Assembly: GCA_027491155.1 (NCBI GenBank)
Contig: JAIXWR010000035.1
Coordinates: forward strand, 186,001 to 250,000
DNA: 64,000 nt
From: Verrucomicrobiaceae bacterium
GTDB lineage: Bacteria; Verrucomicrobiota; Verrucomicrobiia; Verrucomicrobiales; Akkermansiaceae
Reading direction: 5' to 3'
A program made the translations under genes and the position numbers. This document shows positions 19,401 to 25,141 of the stretch, piece after piece. How positions within the stretch are numbered: the first letter of the stretch is position 1; each line of letters opens with the position of its first letter. The notes under the pieces are model-generated. The model ran no database searches, was not told the origin of the DNA, and saw only the letters and a program-made list of their open reading frames with translations.

Positions 19401-20091
19401 GGTGGGCGACTGGAACGGAGCCGCGGGCACGGGTTACGACACCCTCAGCGCCGCCACGCTGACCATCGGTGCCGTCGCCGCCACCCCGGTCGTGATCGTC
19501 GTCACCGGCGAGTCGCTGGTGAACTTCAGCGAAACCGCGAAGACCTTCACCCTCGCCACCACCACCGGCGGGATCAGCGGACTCGATGCCGGCGAGATCA
19601 TCGTCGACGACACGAACGCCCCCGGCACCGGCACCTGGTCGGTCCAGGCCAACGGGAACAACCTCGAACTCGTCTACACCCTGGGCACCCTCTACGACGC
19701 CTTCGAGACCGCCAACGGCATCTCCGGCGCGGGCTCGGCCACCGATTCCGATGGCGACGGCATCCCGAACGGGATCGAGTTCGTGATCGGCGGCGATCCT
19801 TCCGGCCCGGGCTCCGACTCGAGCGCCCTGCTGCCGACGGCCACCGTCGATGCCACCCAACTCTCCTTCGTCTTCCGCCGCACCGACGACTCCGCCGGCT
19901 TCAATCCCTACGTCCAGTATGGCTCGGATCTCAGCGGCTGGACGCAGGCCCAGGGCGGCGTGGGCGGCGTCGTCATCGCCGAAGACAACAGCTTCTACGG
20001 TGCCAACATCGACCGGGTGACGGTCACCATCCCCCGCGCCCTGGTGCCGGGTGGAAGAATGTTTGCCCGCATGCGGATCGACATCCCGTGA
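16426..20091 (+). CDS. Giant autotransporter-type beta-helix protein with Verrucomicrobial C-terminal domain
   Basis: A 1221-aa secreted protein; ATG 16426 was chosen because MEKRSYALLFATLAVGASHG is a signal peptide. Most of the chain is PATR-type beta-helix, with units such as NVTFTGTLALRGVTLGG, AGAIEITHDGTAGEGN and GPTTVRSGTLVLNT, and several GTWDLNTTANWD-like motifs. Near the C-terminus a calcium-binding-like TDSDGDGIPNGIEFVIGGDP leads into a roughly 100-aa beta domain ending ARMRIDIP. That domain recurs in the protein at 59574-62231 and replaces the PEP-CTERM tail seen at 5522. Operator copy C lies 68 bp upstream. It ends at a strong bidirectional terminator. It is probably a surface scaffold or adhesin; no catalytic motif was found. 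Confidence 0.87.
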   Translation: MEKRSYALLFATLAVGASHGQDFRSATADNLNTVGAWVDGSIPTAADIATWNATSTLANTIGAAQTYGGLNLSAASGAVSITGAFNLGLDNTTDANTVLDVGANDFTFGTAGAGGQLNIVGALSTVAPGNGNTGTGATFAGSSVVTISSTGSKNWSTSGGATSGANGVTNVTFTGTLALRGVTLGGTGVNQIENLANNFLAFGGGGGTTGVPGSLTQTGAFHLDTGDSVSRGDFIITHAFNDKTLELASLAGTGNIRSDWGVGATVSNRGIRVNQSSDTVFSGGIYVHNGSGQRRNVTITKDGSGKLTFIGRLGSSQGTAGNPGSLNFAINGGVWQMGDGTENPSAPLNGANWDTASTFSIGSGGTLRFMANATEYTWDRALSGAGAIEITHDGTAGEGNVALTGNNINFTGTTTVTAGRLRVGGNLGASPVAVSSGAAIAAGGAATPGAGFVKSLALASGSSSVFRAGTTFDQLVVVDADALTSAGPHTVTAVSTGGLNPGDKVAIIDYAGTFGGFGNLSLAPGSRFSLVHNVAETNIELEYTGGLIKWTGGNGTWDLNTTANWDLGGSATNFLAGDSVLFDDTAGTGSVTLAGTLSPSGITINNNTLAYTLGGGQISGSGELDKQGPGTATVTSATSYTGPTFVDGGTLTFGDGATAGEIGSGPATVAAGATLRLSRSDLLDYKTNPRLRNVSGAGDIVIDGGGTLFNYTGTGVGFAEANSWAGFSGSLIVKNGSEFQTIRNGATAMGTGSVVLGDATTSGKLSQIEGNWTWTNNISLVGPDNRIINRSLLGPRLLKLQGVISGSGGLTFEDAPATMTNNQTGFILTGENTLTGTLTIPAGVPVRVGGVPGNTDAVQNGAGASGSLGGATVVNEGTLTFSRTNQHTVANSISGAGQAFIGLTTGTTAQVVTFTGTKSYSGPTTVRSGTLVLNTSLPSSPVTVNSAGTIAGTGTLGSASSVSGTLSPGEAVGTFTSTADVALENGSKIAWQVGDWNGAAGTGYDTLSAATLTIGAVAATPVVIVVTGESLVNFSETAKTFTLATTTGGISGLDAGEIIVDDTNAPGTGTWSVQANGNNLELVYTLGTLYDAFETANGISGAGSATDSDGDGIPNGIEFVIGGDPSGPGSDSSALLPTATVDATQLSFVFRRTDDSAGFNPYVQYGSDLSGWTQAQGGVGGVVIAEDNSFYGANIDRVTVTIPRALVPGGRMFARMRIDIP

Positions 20092-20153
20092 GCGGCAAGC
20101 GCGCGGGTTGAAGGGGATCAAGGTCAGGAGCCATCCCGATCCGCGTCGGAACG

Positions 20154-20188
20154 AAAAGCGCGCATTCCATCCCGGAATGCGCGCTTTT
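20154..20188. terminator. Bidirectional rho-independent terminator
   Basis: A perfect 15-bp stem (20154-20168 with 20174-20188) encloses the 5-nt loop ATCCC and begins with AAAA and ends with TTTT. It separates the convergent beta-helix gene and GntR-type regulator and can serve both strands. Its right arm touches the last base of the regulator's stop codon. Confidence 0.9.
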
Positions 20189-21270
20189 CACGCTTTGGCG
20201 ACCGACGCTCCCTTCACCACCTCCGGGGTGATCCAGGCATTCCCGCCCGGATTCGGATCGCCTGCCACCAGCCGCTCCAGACGCCGGACCACCAGCCGGG
20301 CCACCGCTTCCGGATCCACCCGGTAGCCGCTGATTTCCGGCACCAGATGATCGAGGAAGGGCTCCCAGGCCAGCGTGATCAGGCTGAGGTCTTTCGGCAC
20401 CCGGATCCCTTGCGTCGCCAGCCAGGTCAAGGCCGTCGCCGCCTGACGCGGCCGGGTGGCGATGATTGCGGTCGGCGACGGCTTGAACTGCAAAGCCCGC
20501 GCCAGCACCCGCGCCACCCCGCCGCTGTTGCCGTTCTCCTTCAGCACCGTCGCCACGAAGTCCGGCTCGCCCAGTTCCGTCGCGCCGCGCACCGCCGCTT
20601 CCACGCCCTTCAGCGGCTCGGACGGGGAAAGCACCACCACCCGCCGGTGACCCATCCGCCACAGTTGTCCCGCCGCATGACGCGCCGTGGCGTGCCAGTC
20701 GACATCGAGGTGGGGCAGCTCGATCCCCGGATGCGGATAGCCCCGGATCAAGCAAGGCAGCCGGCTCTTCATGAACCAGCCCTGGACCGCCGCGCTCGAC
20801 CGGAGAAGCATCCACGCGCTGCAACGCTCCTCCTCGACCAGGGCTTCCAGCCGCTTCACCGGATTGCGCTGCTCGTACCAGGAAGGCGAGATGACCTGCA
20901 GAGCGCCGTCCTTGTCCGCCAGCGCGTCGCGGATCCGGTCGATCTCCAGCAGCATCGGCTGCGGCAGTTTCTCCAGCCGTTGGTGGGCCAGCAGGCCGAT
21001 CTTCAAGGGCCGCGCCACGGGCCCCTCGGACCGGACCGTTCCCGCCGCCAGGATCCTCCTCCGGCTTCCCGCCCCGGCGGCATCGAGCACGCCGTCGCGC
21101 TCCAGTTGCTGCAAGGCCAGCCGGATCGTGTCGCGCCCCACCTGCAGGGTCTCCGCCAGCCGCCGCTCGCCCGGCAGCAGGTTCACCCACTCGCCGGATG
21201 CGATCCGGAGCTGCATCACCCGCACGCACTCGGCCACCAGGTTTCCACGGAACGGCATCGGGGAAGGCAT
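20188..21270 (-). CDS. GntR-type winged-helix regulator with LacI-like sensor domain
   Basis: A 360-aa regulator. Residues about 8-75 are a GntR winged helix (LLPGERRLAETLQVGRDTIR, then ALQQLERDGVLDAAG). From about residue 88 the chain reads as a LacI/periplasmic-binding-type sensor: KIGLLAHQRLE, WRMGHRRVVVLSPSEP, TAIIATRPRQAATALTWLA and KDLSLITLAW. This GntR-DNA-binding plus LacI-sensor architecture (AraR-like) usually binds a sugar. It is divergent from the sialidase at 21381, with operator copy D in the 110-bp gap. Three more copies lie in front of other genes of the locus. I infer that it is the local regulator, autoregulated, responding to a sugar released by the enzymes. Which sugar is not known. 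Confidence 0.88.
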   Translation of the reverse strand: MPSPMPFRGNLVAECVRVMQLRIASGEWVNLLPGERRLAETLQVGRDTIRLALQQLERDGVLDAAGAGSRRRILAAGTVRSEGPVARPLKIGLLAHQRLEKLPQPMLLEIDRIRDALADKDGALQVISPSWYEQRNPVKRLEALVEEERCSAWMLLRSSAAVQGWFMKSRLPCLIRGYPHPGIELPHLDVDWHATARHAAGQLWRMGHRRVVVLSPSEPLKGVEAAVRGATELGEPDFVATVLKENGNSGGVARVLARALQFKPSPTAIIATRPRQAATALTWLATQGIRVPKDLSLITLAWEPFLDHLVPEISGYRVDPEAVARLVVRRLERLVAGDPNPGGNAWITPEVVKGASVAKA

Positions 21271-21312
21271 GCCGCCAATCTCGCCGGCAGCCGCGGCTTG
21301 GCAAGCCCCGAC

Positions 21313-21331
21313 CGGTCGCCTCGACCGACCA
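21313..21331. promoter_or_regulatory. Sialoglycan-locus operator, copy D
   Basis: CGGTCGC-CTCGA-CCGACCA is the least symmetric copy: the right arm matches consensus exactly and the left matches 5 of 7. It lies between the divergent regulator (start 21270) and sialidase (start 21381) and overlaps the probable -35 of the sialidase promoter, as expected for a repressor site. Confidence 0.65.
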
Positions 21332-21349
21332 GTTCCGCCACGATAGAAT
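21321..21349 (+). promoter_or_regulatory. Probable sigma-70 promoter of the sialidase gene
   Basis: TCGACC (21321) and TAGAAT (21344) are separated by 17 bp, giving 4/6 and 5/6 matches to the -35 and -10 consensus. Transcription would start near 21356, about 25 bp before the ATG. The -35 lies inside operator D. Confidence 0.5.
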
Positions 21350-21380
21350 CCGCCGTCCCGCCCGGTTCTGTCGCACGACT

Positions 21381-22487
21381 ATGTTCTACCGACTCCTTCT
21401 CGCTGCCATCGCCCTCGCCTCGGCCAACGGCCATGCCGCCACCGATCTTTTCGCCGGCAACGGCAAGTCCCCGCGCCACACCTACCGCATCCCCACCCTC
21501 GCGGTGACCAAGCAGGGTGCCTTGCTTGCCTTCGCCGAACTCCGGAGAAACGGTGCCGGTGACTCCGGCGACATCGACACCGTGGTGAAGCGATCGACCG
21601 ATGGCGGCAAGACCTGGTCGGAGGAAAAGGTCATGCTCGACCTCGACCCACACACGATCGGCAACGCCTGCCCGGTGGTCGACCCCGCGACCGGACGCAT
21701 CACCGTGGTCGCTGTCTGGAACCGCGTCCACGAATCGAAGACCGCACCGGGCTACGGCGACGATACCCGCCGCGTGTATCTCACGCACAGCGACGACGAC
21801 GGCCTGACCTGGTCGGCTCCCGCCGACATCTCCCGCTCGGTCAAGCAGCCCACCTGGAGTTGGTTCGCCACCGGTCCCGGCGCGGGCATCGTGCTGACCC
21901 GCGGCAAGAACAAGGGCCGCTTCGTGCTCGGCGTCAACCATCGCGAGACCGCCGGCGACGCCCCCGGCTACCGTGCCCATGTGATCTACTCCGACGACCG
22001 CGGCGCGACGTGGAAGTCATCCCGATCCTTCGCCGCCCTCCACACCAACGAATGCGAGGTCGTCGAACTCGCGAACGGCGATCTCATGCTCAACATGCGC
22101 AACCACGGTTCGCCGAAGCGCGAGCGGGCCCTCGCCATCAGCAAGGACGGCGGCGAGACCTGGGGCGAGACGACTTGGGATCCCGCCCTGCCCGAGCCGC
22201 AGTGCATGGCCTCCTTCATGCGCCACAGCTGGCCCGAAGGCGATCAACCCGGCCTGCTACTTTTCTCCAATCCCGCCTCGCAGAAGGGCCGCGAGAACCT
22301 GACGCTCCGAGGCTCCACCGACGAAGGCAAAACCTGGCCGCACTCCAAGCTCATCAAACCAGGCGACGCCGCGTACAGCCACCTCGCGATCCTGCCCGAT
22401 GGCACCATCGCCCTTGCGTATGAGACCGACGGCTACAAGCGCATTGTCTTCACCACGCTGAAGCCCGGCGAGTGGGACGCCCCGTGA
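21381..22487 (+). CDS. Secreted exo-alpha-sialidase (GH33)
   Basis: A compact 368-aa sialidase. ATG 21381 was chosen because MFYRLLLAAIALASANGHAA is a signal peptide. The propeller begins with YRIPTLAV (R36-I37-P38, the arginine of the triad that binds the sialate carboxylate). It carries five Asp boxes: STDGGKTW, SDDDGLTW, SDDRGATW, SKDGGETW and STDEGKTW. TNECEVVELANGD fits the acidic catalytic region, and ALAYETDGYK fits the late Tyr/Glu region of GH33. There are no accessory domains, unlike the two fused sialidases in the locus. It is divergent from the regulator and under operator D. The stop codon is followed within 3 bp by the dyad of the first candidate small RNA. The enzyme class is secure; linkage preference cannot be told. 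Confidence 0.93.
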   Translation: MFYRLLLAAIALASANGHAATDLFAGNGKSPRHTYRIPTLAVTKQGALLAFAELRRNGAGDSGDIDTVVKRSTDGGKTWSEEKVMLDLDPHTIGNACPVVDPATGRITVVAVWNRVHESKTAPGYGDDTRRVYLTHSDDDGLTWSAPADISRSVKQPTWSWFATGPGAGIVLTRGKNKGRFVLGVNHRETAGDAPGYRAHVIYSDDRGATWKSSRSFAALHTNECEVVELANGDLMLNMRNHGSPKRERALAISKDGGETWGETTWDPALPEPQCMASFMRHSWPEGDQPGLLLFSNPASQKGRENLTLRGSTDEGKTWPHSKLIKPGDAAYSHLAILPDGTIALAYETDGYKRIVFTTLKPGEWDAP

Positions 22488-22490
22488 TCA

Positions 22491-22514
22491 CGTCATCCCG
22501 TTCCCGCCATGACG
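22491..22514. promoter_or_regulatory. Conserved dyad upstream of candidate small RNA A
   Basis: CGTCAT-N12-ATGACG is a perfect 6-bp inverted repeat. The same dyad with one change occurs with identical 12-bp spacing at 23028-23051 before RNA B, and in both cases it ends 21-22 bp before a 26-bp block that is identical in the two copies. It is probably part of the promoter or an activator/repressor site for the two RNAs. Confidence 0.5.
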
Positions 22515-22535
22515 TAATATCAAAACCCCCGCCGG

Positions 22536-22680
22536 TCTGGCAGATTGATCCCGTAAGCAACGCCGTCCCCCCGCGGCCGAGTTCACAAGGTCTCCCCCCG
22601 GACCAAAACATCCCCCCGAAAGAGTCCCCCCAGGACAACCCGCTGCCATCGTTCCCCCCGACGACGCCAGCGGGTTTTTC
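22536..22680 (+). ncRNA. Candidate small RNA A with repeated C6 loops
   Basis: The region starts with a 26-bp block identical in RNA B. Five runs of six C follow. Three are presented in small hairpins: GCCG-t-CCCCCC-g-CGGC (22562-22577), GGTC-t-CCCCCC-g-GACC (22589-22604) and TCGT-t-CCCCCC-g-ACGA (22649-22664). The last sits on a 7-bp base, CCCGCTG/CAGCGGG, followed by TTTTT, and so is a rho-independent terminator for the + strand. A fourth, GTCC/GGAC at 22624-22636, also exposes C residues; the run at 22612 looks single-stranded. The design recalls the actinobacterial 6C RNA class, but number and order of hairpins differ. No reading frame is conserved. The 5' end is uncertain. It could also be the 3' UTR of the sialidase mRNA. 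Confidence 0.6.
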
Positions 22681-22700
22681 TTTGGCGCGCTTGCCAACAT

Positions 22701-22916
22701 GTTTGGAGCCTCGCCTTCCGAGCCGACATGACGGTGGCCATGCGATTGGAGCCTCGCCTTCCGAGGCGACATGACGGTAGCCGGGCGATGGGAGCCTCGC
22801 CTTTCGAGGCGACATGGAAGGTGGCCAGGCGATTGGAGAGTCGCCTTTCGAGGCGACATGACGGTGGCCAGACGATTGGAGTGTCGCCTTTCGAGGCGAC
22901 ATGACGGTGGCCGGGC
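22701..22916. repeat. Five tandem 43-44 bp repeats with palindromic cores
   Basis: Units begin at 22701, 22744, 22787, 22831 and 22874 and share the skeleton GATTGGAG, then TCGCCTTTCGAGGCGA, then CATGACGGTGGCC. Each core can form a hairpin. The array lies between the two candidate RNAs and is capped by a perfect 8-bp hairpin GGGCGGCA-TCC-TGCCGCCC (22913-22931). An inverted copy of the last unit plus this cap lies at 23246-23304. No continuous reading frame of normal composition crosses the array. Confidence 0.9.
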
Positions 22917-23027
22917 GGCATCCTGCCGCCCGTTTCCGATCAAGCAAAGCCCCTCCCCAATCCTCTTGCCAAGCCAACCACGCATTCCTGTCCGTTGCCA
23001 TTGCCCGCAAGCCAATCCCCGAGCTCC

Positions 23028-23051
23028 CGTCATCACGCTCCCGTCATGGCG
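23028..23051. promoter_or_regulatory. Conserved dyad upstream of candidate small RNA B
   Basis: CGTCAT-N12-ATGGCG has the same architecture and spacing as the dyad before RNA A, with one mismatch between the arms. Conservation of spacing but not of the spacer sequence suggests protein binding. Confidence 0.45.
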
Positions 23052-23072
23052 TAATGGTGAAACCGCCATCGA

Positions 23073-23217
23073 TCTGGCAGATTGATCCCGTAAGCAACTC
23101 CGTCCCCCCGCGGTCGAGCTCACAAGGTCTCCCCCCCGGACCTGACAAGACATCCCCCCGATCCCCCAGGAGCACCCGCTGCCTTCGTTCCCCCCAACGG
23201 CGCCAGCGGGTTCTTCG
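23073..23217 (+). ncRNA. Candidate small RNA B with repeated C6 loops (paralogue of A)
   Basis: It starts with the same 26-bp block as RNA A (23073-23098). Hairpins recur in order: CCG-t-CCCCCC-g-CGG (23100-23113), GGTC-t-C7-g-GACC (23126-23142; one extra C in the loop, stem unchanged), a single-stranded C6 at 23154, a C5 at 23163, and the terminator hairpin with CGT-t-CCCCCC-a-ACG on the basal stem CCCGCTG/CAGCGGG (23175-23210) followed by a T-rich TTCTTCGTTTT. Sequence between the hairpins differs from RNA A while stems and C-runs are kept, which argues for selection on structure. Function is unknown; C-rich loops could pair with G-rich ribosome binding sites. Confidence 0.6.
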
Positions 23218-23245
23218 TTTTCCACTCCAAGCGCTGCCCCCCCGG

Positions 23246-23304
23246 CGGGCGGCAGGATGCCGCCGGTCCACCGTCATGTCGCCTTCAAGGCGACACTCCA
23301 CTCC
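23246..23304 (-). repeat. Inverted copy of the 43-bp repeat with its hairpin cap
   Basis: Read on the - strand this segment matches the last tandem unit and the GGCGGCATCCTGCC cap at 22874-22931 closely, with the core GTCGCCTTGAAGGCGAC. The RNA B gene is therefore bracketed by inverted copies of the same element. The rest of 23305-23383 is G+C-rich with a small GTGC-CCCCC-GCAC hairpin near 23327-23339 and no gene. Confidence 0.8.
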
Positions 23305-23383
23305 GTTCCTTGCCCCCGGGCGATCGTGCCCCCCGCACAAGCCCGGCGGGAAAACCGCAACCCGCGGTCCGCCGAAACAAAAA

Positions 23384-23407
23384 ACGCCCGGAGTTTCCTC
23401 CGGGCGT
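23384..23407 (-). terminator. Rho-independent terminator of the rpsM-rpsK-rpsD operon
   Basis: A perfect 10-bp stem ACGCCCGGAG/CTCCGGGCGT with a GAAA tetraloop when read on the - strand, followed by TTTTT, 29 bp beyond the rpsD stop. The + strand also has a T-run (CTTTTT), so it may stop transcripts from the RNA region too. Confidence 0.93.
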
Positions 23408-23436
23408 CTTTTTGAAACCGTTCGATCCGGGAAGGA

Positions 23437-24048
23437 TCAGCGCGAGTAAAGTTCGACGATCAGCTGCTCGTTGACGAGCGGGTCGATGTCGGAGCGTTCC
23501 GGCACGCGGGAGACGATGCCTTCGAGCGACTCCTTGTCGAGGGTCAGCCAATCGACCAGCGGGGACGACTGGGTGAGATCCATCATGCGGAGAGCGAGTT
23601 GCTGGGAGGACGGCTTGCCGCCGACCTTGATCTTGTCGCCGGGCTTCACCTGGAAGCTGGCGATGTCCACCCGCTTGCCGTTCACCAGCACGTGGCCGTG
23701 GTTGACGAGCTGGCGGGCGGCCTGGCGGCTGTTGCCGAAACCGAGGCGGTAGCAGACGTTGTCGAGGCGGAGTTCCAGCAACTGAAGCAGGATCACGCCG
23801 GTGACGCCGCGGCGGCGGGCAGCCTCCTCGTAGTAACCGCGGAACTGCTTTTCGAGCACGCCGTATTGGAAGCGGAGCTTCTGCTTTTCGCCAAGCGCGA
23901 CGGAGTAGTCGCTCTTCTTCTTGCGGCCGGCGCGCAGGCCGTGCTGGCCCGGCGGGAAATTGCGGCGCTCAAGGGCTTTCGAGGAACCGAAGAGAGCCAC
24001 GCCGAAGCGGCGGCTGATCTTGGTGCGGGGTCCGGTGTAACGAGCCAT
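23437..24048 (-). CDS. rpsD: 30S ribosomal protein S4
   Basis: A 203-aa S4, full length. It has the N-terminal MARYTGPRTKISRRFG, the RRNFPPGQHG segment, KQKLRFQYGVLEKQFRGYY, and the S4 RNA-binding domain with RLDNVCYRLGFGNSRQAARQLVNHGHVLVNGKRV. S4 starts assembly of the 30S body by binding 16S rRNA. It is the last gene of a three-gene operon, 18 bp after rpsK, and is followed by a strong terminator. In many bacteria rpoA and rplQ follow here; they are absent from this cluster. Confidence 0.98.
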   Translation of the reverse strand: MARYTGPRTKISRRFGVALFGSSKALERRNFPPGQHGLRAGRKKKSDYSVALGEKQKLRFQYGVLEKQFRGYYEEAARRRGVTGVILLQLLELRLDNVCYRLGFGNSRQAARQLVNHGHVLVNGKRVDIASFQVKPGDKIKVGGKPSSQQLALRMMDLTQSSPLVDWLTLDKESLEGIVSRVPERSDIDPLVNEQLIVELYSR

Positions 24049-24066
24049 GATTCTTGGAAAATTCGA

Positions 24067-24609
24067 TTAAACGCGGCGGGCCTTCTTCGGGCGGCAGCCG
24101 TTGTGCGGGATGGGAGTGACGTCCTTGATGGCCAGCAGCTCGATGCCGAGCGCCTGGACGGCACGGACGGCGGACTCGCGGCCGGAACCCGGGCCCTTGA
24201 CGCGGACTTCGGCTTCCTTGAGGCCGTGGCCCATCGCCTGGCGGCAGGCATCCTGGGAGACGACTTGGGCGGCGTAGGCGGTGGACTTGCGGGAACCCTT
24301 GAAACCCATCTTGCCGGCGCTCGACCAGCCGAGCGTGTTGCCGTTCGAGTCGGTGACGCTGACGATGGTGTTGTTGAAGGTGGCGGTCACGTGGACGATG
24401 CCACGGGAGATGTTCTTGGAACCCTTGGCCTTGTGGACCTTGATCTGGGTTTCCTCGGCGCCGGCGATCTCGGCGAAAATGTCGCGCTTCTTGTCGTCCT
24501 TCTTGGGAGCGACTTCTTCAGCGGCGGCGGCGGGAGCAGCCGGGGCCGCCGCGGCGACCGGGGCCGCCTCGGCTTCCGGTGCCTGGTTGGTGATGTCTTC
24601 GTCAGCCAT
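24067..24609 (-). CDS. rpsK: 30S ribosomal protein S11 with an Ala/Pro/Glu-rich N-terminal extension
   Basis: A 180-aa S11; bacterial S11 is normally near 130 aa. The core from about residue 55 is standard: [40 protein letters not shown] and the C-terminal [13 protein letters not shown]. The first 50 or so residues are an extra low-complexity stretch rich in Ala, Pro and Glu, ending in a charged KKDDKKRD segment. No other start codon fits the core better, and the ATG at 24609 is 30 bp from the rpsM stop, which supports the long form. S11 lines the 30S platform near the mRNA exit and Shine-Dalgarno region. Confidence 0.97.
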   Translation of the reverse strand: MADEDITNQAPEAEAAPVAAAAPAAPAAAAEEVAPKKDDKKRDIFAEIAGAEETQIKVHKAKGSKNISRGIVHVTATFNNTIVSVTDSNGNTLGWSSAGKMGFKGSRKSTAYAAQVVSQDACRQAMGHGLKEAEVRVKGPGSGRESAVRAVQALGIELLAIKDVTPIPHNGCRPKKARRV

Positions 24610-24639
24610 TGGGAAAAAAGGTTCGGGGTGCCGTGCGAA

Positions 24640-25008
24640 TTACTTCTTCACGCCGACGGTGCGGCGCTTGCCCTTGCGGGTGCGGGCGTTGGTGCGGGTG
24701 CGCTGGCCGCGGACGGGCAGGCCGCGCTTGTGGCGGATGCCGCGGTAGCAGTTGATCGAGGTCAGGCGCTTGAGCTGGACCTGCTTCTCGCGGCGGAGGT
24801 CGCCTTCGATGATGATGCCCTGGCTCTGGATCACGGTGGCGATCTTCACGAGCTGGTCCTCGGTGAGCTGACCGGTGCGGATGTCCGGGTCGATGCCGGA
24901 CTGCTCGAGAATGCGGGAAGCGGTGGTCTTGCCGATGCCGTACATGTACTGCAACGACGCCTCGATGCGCTTCTCGTTGGGGATTTCGATACCGAAAATA
25001 CGTGCCAT
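24640..25008 (-). CDS. rpsM: 30S ribosomal protein S13
   Basis: A 122-aa S13 of normal length: MARIFGIEIPNEKRIEASLQ, YGIGKTTASRILEQSGI (helix-two-turns-helix region), NCYRGIRHKRGLPVRGQRT and the basic tail ARTRKGKRRTVGVKK. It contacts the head of the 30S subunit and the intersubunit bridges. It is first in the rpsM-rpsK-rpsD operon. rpmJ and secY, which often precede rpsM, are not here; a DUF1080 gene lies 133 bp upstream on the same strand. Confidence 0.98.
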   Translation of the reverse strand: MARIFGIEIPNEKRIEASLQYMYGIGKTTASRILEQSGIDPDIRTGQLTEDQLVKIATVIQSQGIIIEGDLRREKQVQLKRLTSINCYRGIRHKRGLPVRGQRTRTNARTRKGKRRTVGVKK

Positions 25009-25085
25009 GTGATGCTGTGGTGAGCGGGTAGCCGGACCGGGGCGGGATCATGTGAACATGACCGGACCCCCGGAAGCGGGCGGGC

Positions 25086-25113
25086 TGTTTACCAGACGCG
25101 ACCCCTCTGGCAA
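25086..25113 (-). promoter_or_regulatory. Possible promoter of the rpsM operon
   Basis: On the - strand TTGCCA (25113-25108) and TAAACA (25091-25086) are 16 bp apart in the gap between the DUF1080 stop and the rpsM start. The -10 match is weak. The only other candidate would be read-through from the DUF1080 gene. Confidence 0.3.
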
Positions 25114-25141
25114 GAGGTAATTCGATTTTTTCCGGGGAAGT

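Noticed and set aside
22536-22561. The conserved TGGCAG block read as a sigma-54 promoter
   Set aside because: TGGCAG is not followed by TTGC at the required spacing.
22450-23225. Frames on both strands over the repeat/RNA region
   Set aside because: They simply translate the 43-bp repeats and C-runs, differ between the two RNA copies, and have no start context.
23437-25008. Expected rpoA/rplQ or rpmJ in the ribosomal cluster
   Set aside because: There is no room upstream of rpsM, and a terminator follows rpsD; the genes are simply elsewhere.
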